This document shows positions 1 to 8,825 of a stretch of DNA of 64,000 nt, piece after piece. Under the pieces are notes generated by a model. The model did not search any database and was not told the DNA's origin. It saw only the letters and a program-made list of their open reading frames with translations. The translations under genes and the position numbers were made by a program. This DNA is from Azohydromonas caseinilytica (GTDB lineage Bacteria; Pseudomonadota; Gammaproteobacteria; Burkholderiales; Burkholderiaceae_C). Where the stretch lies: assembly GCF_012927045.1 (NCBI RefSeq), contig NZ_JABBFW010000018.1:1-64000 (forward strand), read 5' to 3'. Position 1 is the stretch's first letter. Each line of letters starts with the position of its first letter.

Positions 1-105
1 GGAACATCTCGATCCTCCTGCGTCCCACCGGGCGTACCTCCTGGAGCAAAAGCTCGGAAGGTAGCCAAGGGGTCAGGTTCGAGACGCCCGCGGCGCCGGC
101 CGCGG

Positions 106-268
106 TGGCCGGTATATGCCGACGCTCAGCTGGCCGGATTACGCCGACTGCGCCGTGGCCGGTTTATGCCGCCTCTGGACTGGCCGGTTTATGCCGACTC
201 CGCCGCTCAGCGCCACCACCCGCAGAGTGGCCGGATTACGCCGCCTCTGAAGTGGTCGGTATATGCCG
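106..268 (+). repeat. Six-copy 16-bp repeat array (IS21-type end)
   Basis: Six near-identical 16-mers of the form TGGCCGGTATATGCCG (variants TTTATGCCG and ATTACGCCG) begin at 106, 131, 156, 181, 228 and 253. The spacing is 25, 25, 25, 47 and 25 bp. IS21-family elements carry multiple transposase-binding repeats at their ends, and the array lies directly before an istA remnant, so it is read as the left end of such an element. The 47-bp step could be a skipped or mutated copy. Confidence 0.7.
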
Positions 269-295
269 CTCGCTGACAGCGGCACGGCGTTGATG

Positions 296-738
296 ACGCT
301 AGCCAGGGGTCGCTCTGGCGGCAGCGGCCGCCACGGCCATGTCGTGGACTACCGCCACGTCATCCATGCCCTGCGCCGCAAGCCCATGGCGCTGCTCAAC
401 CTGGTCTACCGCGACCAGCTCTTCCCGCGCGAGGCCTACCGGCTGACGTTCGAGAGGCTGTGCGAGCAGCTGCCGCCGCGCGCGGCGTGCAAGACGATGG
501 GCGAGCTGCTGAGCCTGGCGCATGAGCGCACCTGCGAAGCGCACCTGGGCCAGCTGCTGCAGCGGTACCTGGCGGAGCACCGGCTGCCTGACCTCAACGA
601 GCTGAGGGCGCGCTTCGCGCCGGACCCGGCGAGCTTGCCGGAGGTCTGCGTGCAGCTTTGCCGGAGGTCTGCGTGCAGCTAACCTCGCTGACGGACTACG
701 AGGCCCTAGTCCAGCGCCACCAAGAGGTGCAAGCATGA
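296..738 (+). pseudogene. istA: IS21 transposase IstA, C-terminal remnant
   Basis: The frame from about 296 encodes only the C-terminal part of an IS21-family IstA transposase (VVDYRHVIHALRRKP, then LFPREAY and CKTMGELLSLAHER). The helix-turn-helix and DDE integrase core are absent, because the array of end repeats runs straight into this segment. This implies a deletion of most of the gene. A tandem duplication at 635-680 shifts the frame and gives a stop at 680-682. If one copy is removed, the frame continues through TSLTDYEALV to a TGA at 736-738 that overlaps the istB ATG, the usual IS21 arrangement. Confidence 0.8.
635..680 (+). repeat. 23-bp perfect tandem duplication inside istA
   Basis: Bases 635-657 and 658-680 are identical 23-mers. 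Because 23 is not a multiple of three, the duplication destroys the istA reading frame. The ancestral frame is recovered exactly by deleting one copy. Confidence 0.9.
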
Positions 739-1533
739 GCGGCGACTTCGACCCCACGCGGCTGACGTTGCTGCTCAACGAGCTGCGGCTGCCCGCACTC
801 AAGCAGATCTGGCCTGCCTTCGCCGAGCGCTCCGACAAGGAGGGCTGGCCCGCCGTTCGGCTGCTCACGGCGTTGGCGGAGCACGAGCTCGCCGAGCGCG
901 ACAGGCGTCGCATCGGGCGCCACCTGGGCGAGGCCAAGCTGCTGCCGGGCAAGACGCTGGAGAACTTCGACTTCGAGGCGGTACCGATGATCTCCAAGGC
1001 CCAGGTCGCGGCGCTGTGCGCCGGCGACGGTTGGCTGCGCCACGGCGCCAACCTGATCCTGATGGGACCACCGGGCGGCGGCAAGTCGCTTGGCCTAGGC
1101 CCTGGGCCACTGTGCGGTGCGCCAGGGCGTGGACGTGGCCTTCATGACCTGCAGCCAGCTCACCGCCTCGCTCAACGCCGCCCGCGCCACCGGCGGCTAC
1201 GAGCGCCGGCTGGCCAACCTGGCGTGCGTGCCACTGTTGATCTTGGACGAATTCGGTCTGAAACCACTGCGCCCGCCGGCCGACGAGGACCTGCACGAGC
1301 TCATGGCCGAGCGCTACGAGAGCGTGGCCACCATCGTCACCAGCAACCTCGACTTCCACGAATGGGACCAGGCCTTCCCGGCCAACAAGCTGCTGGCCAG
1401 CGCCACGCTGGACCGCATGCGCCACAACGCCTACTGCCTGGTGCTTGACGGCGCGAGCTACCGCATGCCGCGGCAACTCCCTACCGTCATCCACAACCGG
1501 CTTGCCAGCGGCTCCAAGGCCGCCCAAGCTTGA
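735..1533 (+). pseudogene. istB: IS21 helper ATPase IstB, frameshifted
   Basis: IstB is the AAA+ helper of IS21 transposition. The first part (735 to about 1090) encodes the usual N-terminal region and the Walker A motif LMGPPGGGKS. The second part, in another frame (about 1110-1533), carries FMTCSQLTASLNAAR, the Walker B-like LLILDEFGLKPL and the sensor region IVTSNLDFHEWDQAF. A frameshift in 1085-1115, just after Walker A, separates them. The start overlaps the ancestral istA stop as ATGA. The end near 1533 is the normal C-terminus, so the only visible defect is the frameshift. Confidence 0.85.
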
Positions 1534-1566
1534 GGCCGTCACCGGTGTCCTGAGAGCCCTTCGACG

Positions 1567-1606
1567 TGGCTCCTATATGCCGAAAAAGGCCGGCTCCTAT
1601 ATGCCG
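1567..1606 (+). repeat. Two-copy repeat after istB
   Basis: Two copies of GGCTCCTATATGCCG lie 24 bp apart at about 1568-1582 and 1592-1606. They share TATATGCCG with the left array but sit in the same orientation rather than inverted. They probably belong to the other end of this IS21 element or to a related one. Confidence 0.5.
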
Positions 1607-1610
1607 GAAA

Positions 1611-1996
1611 GTGACACGCCCAACGCCGAGCAGTTCCTGCACGACGCAGTGGCCTACTACGCCGCCCTGGGCATCACGGTGCGGCGGGTGCTCACGGGCA
1701 ACGGTTCGGCGTTCCGCTCGCACGCCTTCGCTACGGCGTGCCGCGCGCTGGGCATCTGACACAAGTTCACCTGGGTCTATCGGCCGCAGACCAATGGCAG
1801 GGCCGAAATCCAGTCGGCACTGCGCGAGTAGGCCTATGGCTGGACTTACCAAAGCTCCATCACCCGTACACAAGCCCTGGCAAGCTGGCAGCACCACTAC
1901 AACTGGCATCGTCCGCACGCCGGCAGCGGTGGCATTGCGCCTATGAGCCGACTTTCCGCAGCAGGAAACAACGTCTTGACGGTTCACAACTGCTGA
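1611..1996 (+). pseudogene. IS481-family transposase, C-terminal remnant
   Basis: One reading frame interrupted by stops (TGA at 1757-1759 and TAG at 1829-1831) encodes the C-terminal half of an IS481-like rve integrase: AEQFLHDAVAYYAALGITV, then YRPQTNGRAE, then WQHHYNWHRPH and NNVLTVHN. The catalytic Asp of the usual LTDNGS motif is Gly here (LTGNGS). Two residues normally present after the AE of the NG(K/R)AE motif are missing. With two stops, a lost catalytic residue and no N-terminus, this is a dead fragment. Confidence 0.8.
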
Positions 1997-2044
1997 TCGG
2001 CGCGTAGATTGCTCAACCCCGTCAGTCTCTCCAAGAGGGCCAAC

Positions 2045-2942
2045 ATGGGACAGTTGCTTTCGAGCCGTGCTGTCGACTGGCGCGAGGGTCGGCGACTGCA
2101 TGCCTAGGAACTGCACGAGGCAGGCTGGACACAGGCAGAGATTGGCGAAGCGCTAGGTGTCACGCCGGGTGCGGTTTCGCAGTGGATGCGCCGCGGGCGT
2201 GAAAGCGGCGGGATAGTAGCGTTGAACAAGCGCAGCGCTCCTGGGGCGGCGTGCAAGCTCTTAGCTGAGCAACGGGCTCAGATCCTGACCTGGCTCGACG
2301 AAGAAACCCCGGCGCACAGGTTCAGCGGTGAGTTGGGGACACGCAAACGCATTGTGGCACTCATCGAGCGAAAGCTCGGCGTGCACTACCACCCAGGGCA
2401 TGTCAGCAAGCTGCTGCAGGGGTGGAAGTGGAGTCCTCAAAAGCCTGGGTTGCGCGCAACGCAGCGTGATGAAGAGGCCATCGCGCAGTGGTATCAAGAG
2501 CACTGGCCGGCCATTAAAGAATCAGGCGCTACAGGAGGGCCGCAAGGTGGTGTTCGTCGATGAGAGCGGCCTCTACTTGCTGCCGGCCGTCGTGCAGACG
2601 TACGCGCCTGTTGCCCACACGCCGAGGTTGCACCGGCGCCTGACGCCTGACGCCTGACGCCTGACGCCTGACGCCTGACGCCTGATCATCTGTCTGTCAT
2701 CGGCGCTGTGGGTGAGGGGGTGTACCTCGAACGCTTCTCCGGTTACGCGCCCGAGATCGATTCCCAAAAGGAAATCTGGCGGCACCTGAAGCATGTCGAG
2801 TTGCGTAATGCCTGCTGCGCCAGCCTCGCTGAAAGCTAGAAAGCTGCGCGTCGCTTGCCAGCGACTTCGGCAGAAGCCGCGCATCATCCGGGCCTGCATT
2901 GCACATGCTGGCTTGGTTAGCTATCAACACGCCGATCAGTAG
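2045..2942 (+). pseudogene. IS630-family transposase, degraded
   Basis: An IS630-type transposase can be followed from ATG 2045 to a stop at 2940-2942. The N-terminal helix-turn-helix region (GWTQAEIGEALGVTPGAVS) is cut by TAG at 2105-2107. The middle (LGVHYHPGHVSKLL) is followed by a frameshift near 2516-2531, then VVFVDESGLYLLPAVV with the first catalytic Asp region. A heptamer repeat sits at 2637-2685. After HLSVIGAV the sequence jumps to RFSGYAPEIDSQKEIW, so about 40 residues with the middle Asp are deleted. A last frameshift near 2838 leads to KPRIIRACIAHAGL. Confidence 0.8.
2637..2685 (+). repeat. Seven tandem copies of CGCCTGA
   Basis: A perfect heptanucleotide microsatellite, seven units of CGCCTGA over 49 bp, lies inside the IS630 remnant. 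It is most likely a slippage expansion in a dead gene. Confidence 0.95.
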
Positions 2943-3007
2943 TGGGGCCTTGCGATTGAACGGCTTGGAGCAATATCCGCAGCAGATGCCAGCACACACC
3001 AAGTCGA

Positions 3008-3013
3008 TAGAAT
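3008..3013 (+). promoter_or_regulatory. Possible clpS -10 element, leaderless start
   Basis: TAGAAT ends 6 nt before the clpS ATG, so initiation from it would begin at or next to the ATG. No Shine-Dalgarno sequence precedes the ATG. No convincing -35 box is seen at 16-18 bp, so this is tentative. Confidence 0.3.
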
Positions 3014-3019
3014 GAGTTC

Positions 3020-3370
3020 ATGCCCTCGGATCCCCCTAAGCCCCCTTCGCGAGCTCCTGTCGTGCCTGGGCGCGACGAAGGTGCTGTTGTTGTGGAGCGC
3101 AAGACCGTTCGCACCCGGCCACCGCGCATGTATCAAGTTGTACTACTTAATGACGACTACACGCCAATGGAGTTCGTGGTGATGGTGTTGCAGGAATACT
3201 TCAAGCGTGACCTGGAGACAGCAACCCACATCATGTTGAAGATTCATCACGAAGGTCGGGGCGTCTGCGGTGTCTACACCAAAGACGTTGCGGCTACCAA
3301 AGTCGAACTCGTACTGGCAGCGGCTCGCCGCTCCGGTCATCCGCTGCAGTGCATTATGGAGGCCGCATGA
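3020..3370 (+). CDS. clpS: ClpS, ATP-dependent Clp protease adaptor
   Basis: ClpS binds the N-domain of ClpA and delivers N-degron substrates to the ClpAP protease in the cytoplasm. The 116-residue product has the expected disordered N-terminus followed by the compact ClpS fold. [17 protein letters not shown] holds the substrate-pocket region, and [16 protein letters not shown] and a C-terminal ClpA-contacting segment follow. Length is normal for the family. The stop overlaps the clpA ATG (ATGA at 3367-3370), so the two are translationally coupled. The gene is visibly less GC-rich than the DNA to the right, as is clpA. Confidence 0.97.
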   Translation: MPSDPPKPPSRAPVVPGRDEGAVVVERKTVRTRPPRMYQVVLLNDDYTPMEFVVMVLQEYFKRDLETATHIMLKIHHEGRGVCGVYTKDVAATKVELVLAAARRSGHPLQCIMEAA

Positions 3371-5673
3371 TTGCGCAAGAACTGGAAGTCAGCCTGCACA
3401 TGGCGTTCGTTGAGGCACGCCAGCAGCGGCATGAATTCATTACCGTCGAGCATTTGCTCATGGCCCTGCTCGACAATCCGTCTGCAGCAGAGGTACTACG
3501 AGCATGCGCAGCGAACATTGATGATCTGCGTAAAAGCCTTTCCGCTTTTATCAAGGAGAATACGCCTACGGTGGGTGGTACTGATGAGGTGGATACGCAG
3601 CCCACGCTAGGTTTCCAACGCGTTATCCAACGCGCCATCATGCATGTGCAGAGCACAGGCAGCGGAAAGAAAGAAGTTACAGGCGCTAACGTGCTTGTGG
3701 CGATTTTTGGGGAAAAGGACTCGCACGCGGTCTATTATTTGCACCAGCAAGGTGTTACCAGGCTGGACGTGGTGAATTTTATTGCTCATGGCATTAAGAA
3801 ATCAGATCCGCCAGAGCCTACGAAGTCCAACGACAACAGCAGTAACAACGAAGGCGAGAAGGAAGAAGCGGGTGAAGGCAAAGGATCCCCGTTGGATCAA
3901 TTTACTCAAAACCTCAATGCTCTTGCCAATGCAGGCAAAATCGATCCGCTCATCGGCCGCGAGAGCGAAGTTGAGCGAGTCATCCAGGTGCTGTGCCGCC
4001 GCCGTAAGAATAATCCATTGTTGGTAGGCGAAGCTGGTGTAGGCAAGACTGCGATTGCTGAAGGTTTGGCATGGCGGATCACCCAAGGTGAAGTACCAGA
4101 AGTGTTGACTGGTTCTACAGTGTACGCACTCGATATGGGTGCGCTGTTGGCGGGAACCAAGTATCGCGGTGATTTTGAGCAACGCCTTAAAGGCGTGCTT
4201 AAACAGCTGAAGGACCAGCCCCACGCAATCTTGTTTATCGACGAAATCCATACGCTGATTGGTGCGGGTGCTGCCTCGGGCGGCACACTGGATGCCAGCA
4301 ATTTGCTTAAGCCAGCCTTAAGCTCAGGCGCCATGAAGTGCATTGGAGCTACAACCTTCAGCGAATATCGTGGCATCTTTGAGAAAGACGCAGCCCTGTC
4401 GCGTCGTTTTCAGAAAGTAGACGTTGTTGAACCTTCTGTAGAACAGACGGTAGAGATTTTGAAGGGCTTAAAGTCTCGTTTTGAAGAGCACCATAGCGTG
4501 AAGTACGCCCTTGGTGCACTTCAGGCAGCAGCTGAGCTTTCAGCCAAGTATATAAATGACCGACACCTGCCTGACAAGGCAATTGACGTGATTGACGAGG
4601 CTGGCGCGGCGCAACGCATCCTGCCAAAGAGCAAACAGAAGAAGACTATTACCCGCACCGAGGTGGAGGAAATTGTCTCCAAAATCGCCCGTATTCCACC
4701 TGCCTCAGTGTCGAGTGATGACCGCAATAAACTCAAGACACTGGATCGCGATCTTAAGAGCGTGGTGTTCGGGCAGGATCCTGCCATTGACGCCTTGGCG
4801 GCTGCTATCAAGATGGCACGATCTGGTCTAGGCAAACCTGATAAGCCGATCGGCTCGTTTCTGTTCAGTGGACCGACTGGCGTGGGTAAGACTGAGGTCG
4901 CCAAGCAGTTGGCATTCATCTTGGGCATAGAACTCATTCGCTTCGACATGTCGGAGTACATGGAGCGCCATGCGGTAAGCCGACTTATTGGTGCTCCTCC
5001 AGGCTATGTTGGTTTTGATCAAGGTGGCTTACTGACCGAGGCCATCACTAAGAAACCGCACGCAGTGCTGTTGCTTGACGAGATCGAAAAGGCACATCCG
5101 GACGTCTTCAATGTCCTGCTTCAGGTCATGGACCATGGCACCCTAACCGACAACAATGGGCGCAAGGCTGATTTCCGCAACGTCATCATTATCATGACGA
5201 CCAACGCGGGGGCAGAAACCATGAACAAGGCCACTATTGGCTTCACGACGCGGCGTGAGAGCGGCGACGAGATGGCCGACATCAAGCGCTTATTTACACC
5301 TGAATTTCGCAATCGGCTTGATGCCACCGTCAGCTTCCGAGCGCTGGACGAGGAGATCATCCTGCGCGTGGTGGACAAATTCCTGCTGCAACTGGAAAGT
5401 CAGTTGGCTGAAAAGAAGGTTGAGGTAACTTTCACTGATGCGCTGCGCAAGCACTTGGCGAAGAAGGGTTTCGATCCGCTCATGGGGGCCCGCCCGATGC
5501 AGCGCCTAATCCAAGACACTATCCGCCGTGCACTAGCAGACGAGTTGTTGTTTGGGCGTCTGGTTGACGGTGGCCGTTTGACAGTAGACCTTGACGACAA
5601 GGAAGAAGTGCAACTGCAAATTGAGCCGCGTAAGAGCGACCGGCCGCGTGCGGAGCCAGCCACGACGTCTTAA
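3367..5673 (+). CDS. clpA: ClpA, ATPase subunit of the ClpAP protease
   Basis: This AAA+ unfoldase threads substrates into ClpP. The 768-residue product starts at ATG 3367 ([14 protein letters not shown]), overlapping the clpS stop; an upstream in-frame ATG at 3349 would overlap clpS further and is not needed. The Clp N-domain repeats span about 1-145. The first AAA domain has Walker A GEAGVGKT and Walker [14 protein letters not shown]. The second has Walker A GPTGVGKT and Walker [14 protein letters not shown], followed by the small D2 domain ([11 protein letters not shown]). The acidic, polar linker after the N-domain (residues 145-175) is typical. No defects are seen. Confidence 0.98.
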   Translation: MIAQELEVSLHMAFVEARQQRHEFITVEHLLMALLDNPSAAEVLRACAANIDDLRKSLSAFIKENTPTVGGTDEVDTQPTLGFQRVIQRAIMHVQSTGSGKKEVTGANVLVAIFGEKDSHAVYYLHQQGVTRLDVVNFIAHGIKKSDPPEPTKSNDNSSNNEGEKEEAGEGKGSPLDQFTQNLNALANAGKIDPLIGRESEVERVIQVLCRRRKNNPLLVGEAGVGKTAIAEGLAWRITQGEVPEVLTGSTVYALDMGALLAGTKYRGDFEQRLKGVLKQLKDQPHAILFIDEIHTLIGAGAASGGTLDASNLLKPALSSGAMKCIGATTFSEYRGIFEKDAALSRRFQKVDVVEPSVEQTVEILKGLKSRFEEHHSVKYALGALQAAAELSAKYINDRHLPDKAIDVIDEAGAAQRILPKSKQKKTITRTEVEEIVSKIARIPPASVSSDDRNKLKTLDRDLKSVVFGQDPAIDALAAAIKMARSGLGKPDKPIGSFLFSGPTGVGKTEVAKQLAFILGIELIRFDMSEYMERHAVSRLIGAPPGYVGFDQGGLLTEAITKKPHAVLLLDEIEKAHPDVFNVLLQVMDHGTLTDNNGRKADFRNVIIIMTTNAGAETMNKATIGFTTRRESGDEMADIKRLFTPEFRNRLDATVSFRALDEEIILRVVDKFLLQLESQLAEKKVEVTFTDALRKHLAKKGFDPLMGARPMQRLIQDTIRRALADELLFGRLVDGGRLTVDLDDKEEVQLQIEPRKSDRPRAEPATTS

Positions 5674-5685
5674 CATTTACGTAAG

Positions 5686-5700
5686 CCCTCTTAGAGAGGG
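5686..5700 (+). terminator. Short hairpin after clpA
   Basis: CCCTCT-TAG-AGAGGG forms a 6-bp stem with a 3-nt loop 12 bases after the clpA stop, followed by TTGAATAAAT. The T-run is weak, so this is a possible rather than certain intrinsic terminator. Confidence 0.4.
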
Positions 5701-5721
5701 TTGAATAAATCAAACCTCATG

Positions 5722-5945
5722 TGCGGCTGATGTTCATACGCCGGTCGTGATGCACACCAAACGCCGCCAGTGCTCGTTCCAGGCGTGGGTGCGCTCGACG
5801 ATACAGCCTATGGGTAGGACGACGAAGGCCCTTGGGTACCACAGAGGACTCAGCCCGGGTGGCGTACACACTTCGACGTCCAGTCCATGGGCTGCGTGCT
5901 TCAACACTGGCGGCCGTCCCGCGGACCACTTGTGCTTCGCCCCTG
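5722..5945 (-). pseudogene. IS5-type transposase, C-terminal scrap
   Basis: On the minus strand one frame reads RAFVVLPIGCIVERTHAWNE. A neighbouring frame continues HHDRRMNIS. This is the C-terminal signature of IS5-like DDE transposases (a VVERTHAWNER...HHDR pattern), broken by a frameshift. The rest of the element is not present, and the 100 bp between it and mtfA holds nothing recognisable. Confidence 0.6.
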
Positions 5946-6047
5946 GCTGATCATTGCCCTATTGCATCTATGCCTGTCACCCCACAGCAAGGCCTGCGAT
6001 GAGGTGTCCGGCAAATGATTTATTTGTTCAATACCCTCATAGGCCCA

Positions 6048-6833
6048 TTAAATATTTTCCGCTGGATCTTGCAAATAGTACGAAGCTAGCAACCGGTACA
6101 TTGCTGGCTGTTGACCTTTCAACGCCAATGGCGTGACGAAGAATGCTTCGCTGGCTACGGCGAAAAATTCTTCCAGGCCTTCACAACCATAAGGGTCTAT
6201 GGCGGTACTCATGCCTTGATCCACCCACCGACACAGACGCTTAAATTCAGACTCGAGCACCTTCCGCCAGCGGTGCTGGGACTGCGGGTCTGGCAATAAC
6301 GGCAAGCCATCGGCCATACCGTCGCGCATATCCAGTACATGAGCAAACTCATGGATTACGACGTTGTACGCCGGTCCATTTTCCAACGCCCCGGCACTAT
6401 AGACATCGTTCCAGCTCAACATCACGGGACCGCCACTCATGGTTTCGCCGGCCAGGACCTCGTCATAGCGATGCAAGACGCCGACGTCGTCCAACTGCTC
6501 GCGTGGCGCGATCACCGCGTCAGCATGGAGCACGATGCCAACAAAGCGGTCATAGCAAGAAAGCCCCAGCTTCAATACAAGAAGGCAAGCCTGCGCCGCT
6601 ACGGCAACGACGACGTCATTCCGTAGCTCAAAGCCTCCGGCACCATGGAACTCCTTGCTGTCGAGAAAGACGCTGCACATCCGCCGCAGGGCTTGCAGAT
6701 CTGCCTCGCTGCGATAGCGCAGAAAAGGAAAGCGTCGCAGTGTCAGTTGCCACAGGGCTTCGGGAATTGGCCTCCGCTGCAGAGCGCGATTTTCGCGTCT
6801 CTGTTGCAAAGCTTGGCGCAACCAAGCCAGCAT
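6048..6833 (-). CDS. mtfA: MtfA-like zinc metallopeptidase (M90)
   Basis: MtfA family members are cytoplasmic zinc aminopeptidase-like proteins; in E. coli MtfA binds the repressor Mlc and so affects glucose uptake. The 261-residue product has the zinc motif HEFAH (161-165, within VIHEFAHVLD) and a downstream acidic region (EEFFAVASEAFF) that fits the third ligand. Length agrees with the family. It is the last gene of a minus-strand run ppiA-ppiB-lpxH-mtfA, one base after the lpxH stop. A link to Mlc here is not supported by the sequence. Confidence 0.9.
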   Translation of the reverse strand: MLAWLRQALQQRRENRALQRRPIPEALWQLTLRRFPFLRYRSEADLQALRRMCSVFLDSKEFHGAGGFELRNDVVVAVAAQACLLVLKLGLSCYDRFVGIVLHADAVIAPREQLDDVGVLHRYDEVLAGETMSGGPVMLSWNDVYSAGALENGPAYNVVIHEFAHVLDMRDGMADGLPLLPDPQSQHRWRKVLESEFKRLCRWVDQGMSTAIDPYGCEGLEEFFAVASEAFFVTPLALKGQQPAMYRLLASYYLQDPAENI

Positions 6834-6834
6834 G

Positions 6835-7620
6835 TTAGAAGCCTAGGTCCAGTCTCAAAAAGCCTTCGCCGGTAAGACGCAATACCTGAGCTCGATTTGG
6901 CCCCGGGCCGTCCAGCTCCCAGTCAGACAAGACATGACGCTCAAGTGCAGAAGGCCATGACTCACTGCCTGGGCGATGGGTGTGACCATGCACGAGCACT
7001 TTGCAACCAGCAGCGTTGAGCCATGATTGGGCCATGTGTACATCTATGTCAGCCCAGGCAGCTGGATTGTTTTGATGCTCGCGGCTGGCATCCCGCATCG
7101 CTTTTGCGAGCGCGCGCCGCTCCAGAAGAGGGCGCGCTAAAAAAGCTGTCTGCCAAATAGGATCACGTACTTGGCTACGGAAACGTTGGTAGTTGGCATC
7201 GTCAACGCATAGCAAATCACCGTGGGTCAATAAGAGTTGCTGTCCATAAGCTTGAAGTACCGTCGGATCGCTCAACAGTTGGATGCCGCAGGACTGCAGC
7301 AGATCCATGCCGAGAAGAAAGTCCCTGTTGCCGGGCATAAACCCAATCCAGCAGCGTTGGGCCGCTTCGCGCAGGACACGGATACCCTGGGCTTCAAAGC
7401 CCTCCTGCTGCGCTGTATCGTTTCCTATCCAGGCTTCAAACAAGTCCCCCAAGATGAAGACGGCATGGGCAGGGGTATTGAACAAATAGTTGGCCCAAGC
7501 GTGGAAAACCCGGGGACGCGCTGCGTCTAGATGCAAGTCGCTGATGAAGTCGATGCAGTCCCAATGCGCCAGAGCAATAAGACGCTCAGGCGCCGGTATA
7601 CCGGTCCTGTCACGGAACAC
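6835..7620 (-). CDS. lpxH: LpxH, UDP-2,3-diacylglucosamine hydrolase
   Basis: LpxH cleaves UDP-2,3-diacylglucosamine to lipid X and UMP in lipid A synthesis at the inner-membrane face. The metallophosphoesterase signature is complete: DFISDLHLD, FILGDLFEAW, MPGNRDFLL, LLTHGDLL and VHGHTHRPG. The open frame extends further upstream into ppiB, but GTG at 7620 gives 261 residues, starts 5 bases after the ppiB stop and matches the usual family length. TTG at 7623 is an alternative. Confidence 0.93.
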   Translation of the reverse strand: MFRDRTGIPAPERLIALAHWDCIDFISDLHLDAARPRVFHAWANYLFNTPAHAVFILGDLFEAWIGNDTAQQEGFEAQGIRVLREAAQRCWIGFMPGNRDFLLGMDLLQSCGIQLLSDPTVLQAYGQQLLLTHGDLLCVDDANYQRFRSQVRDPIWQTAFLARPLLERRALAKAMRDASREHQNNPAAWADIDVHMAQSWLNAAGCKVLVHGHTHRPGSESWPSALERHVLSDWELDGPGPNRAQVLRLTGEGFLRLDLGF

Positions 7621-7625
7621 CAAGG

Positions 7626-8126
7626 TCAAGCAATCTCGACTACACGCTCGATGATCACGTCCTGCAGCGGAACGTCGCCATGACCACCGCGGTTGCCGGT
7701 GGCTACACGCTCGATTGCATCTACGACTTCGGTACCAGCGACCACCTTGCCAAACACGGCATAGCCCCAACCGTCCTGCGAGCGATCCTTATCCAGAAAG
7801 CCATTGTTTTTGGTGTTAATAAAGAATTGGGCCGTGGCCGAGTGCGGTGCCATGGTACGGGCCATGGCGACGGTGTACTTTTCATTGCGCAAGCCGTTGG
7901 CACTCTCATTATTGATAGGCGTCCCGGTAGCCTTTTGTTTCATGCCGGGCTCGAAGCCGCCGCCTTGAATCATGAAGCCTTGGATGACACGATGAAAAAC
8001 AGTACCGTCATAGTGACCCGCACGCACGTAATTCAGGAAGTTTTCAACAGTAGTGGGCGCTTTGGCGTCGTCGAGCTCAATGCGGATTACGCCCGCGCTG
8101 GTGGTCATTTCAATGGTCTTGGTCAT
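7626..8126 (-). CDS. ppiB: PpiB, cytoplasmic cyclophilin
   Basis: This is a peptidyl-prolyl cis-trans isomerase of the cyclophilin family, 166 residues with no signal peptide. The active-site signature YDGTVFHRVIQGFMIQGG and the later SATAQFFIN block are intact. It lies 2 bp after ppiA; the pair looks like a cytoplasmic/periplasmic duplication, since their cores align residue by residue. Confidence 0.95.
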   Translation of the reverse strand: MTKTIEMTTSAGVIRIELDDAKAPTTVENFLNYVRAGHYDGTVFHRVIQGFMIQGGGFEPGMKQKATGTPINNESANGLRNEKYTVAMARTMAPHSATAQFFINTKNNGFLDKDRSQDGWGYAVFGKVVAGTEVVDAIERVATGNRGGHGDVPLQDVIIERVVEIA

Positions 8127-8128
8127 GG

Positions 8129-8698
8129 TTACTTCTCTAGAGTGACTTTGTTGATCAACACTGGCTGCAGCGGTACGTTCTGATGCGGTCCTTTGTTTCC
8201 AGTGGGCACTTTCCGGATTTTGTCCACGACATCCATTCCCAACACCACCTTGCCGAATACGGCATAGCCGTTACCGTCCCGAGCATTGGGCTGATCAAGG
8301 AAAGGGTTGTCTTTGACGTTGATAAAAAATTGGGCTGTGGCCGAGTCCGGCACCATGGTACGCGCCATGGACACACTACCACGCACATTGGACAAACCGT
8401 TGCGGCTCTCCAGCGGAATGGGAGCGCGGGTAGGCTTTTCCTTGAGGTCCGGCGTCATGCCGCCACCCTGAATCATGAAGTCCTCAATCACCCGGTGAAA
8501 GACCGTGCCGTCGTACTGACCTGCGCGCACGTACTGCACAAAGTTGTCTACCGTCTTAGGCGCCTTGTCCGATGCCAGCTCGATGACGATGTCGCCTTCC
8601 GAAGTTTGCAGCTTCACTTTTTGAGCCAGTGCTGATGAAGCAGAAGTGCACAGAGCAAAGGCTACGCTAAGAGTGGCGAGAGCAGCGAGTCGAGGCAT
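8129..8698 (-). CDS. ppiA: PpiA, periplasmic cyclophilin
   Basis: This is a 189-residue cyclophilin with an N-terminal signal peptide (hydrophobic LAALATLSVAFALC, likely cleavage after ALA near residue 25), so it should act on exported proteins. The catalytic core YDGTVFHRVIEDFMIQGG and SATAQFFINVK is intact. It is the first gene of the minus-strand run ending at mtfA and diverges from cysS. The 127-bp gap between them (8699-8825) must hold both promoters. Confidence 0.94.
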   Translation of the reverse strand: MPRLAALATLSVAFALCTSASSALAQKVKLQTSEGDIVIELASDKAPKTVDNFVQYVRAGQYDGTVFHRVIEDFMIQGGGMTPDLKEKPTRAPIPLESRNGLSNVRGSVSMARTMVPDSATAQFFINVKDNPFLDQPNARDGNGYAVFGKVVLGMDVVDKIRKVPTGNKGPHQNVPLQPVLINKVTLEK

Positions 8699-8825
8699 GG
8701 GCGAGGCGTCCTTGGCTATACTGATCCGATTCTACTGAAGCCCCCGGCGCCCGTTTCCCGGCCGGCGCCTGCCGGGCGGGTCGCGCCAGGGGCATTCTTT
8801 GGCGCCTGCTGTCGCCCTCCCGTCG

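Noticed and set aside
106-268. CRISPR-like array
   Set aside because: Repeats are 16 bp with 9-bp gaps, one irregular step and no cas genes; IS21 end repeats explain it better.
1085-1115. Programmed frameshift in istB
   Set aside because: IS21 uses separate istA and istB frames, and no slippery heptamer is seen; a simple indel is enough.
5747-5950. 67-codon plus-strand ORF after clpA
   Set aside because: The opposite strand carries the transposase remnant; the plus frame is its shadow.
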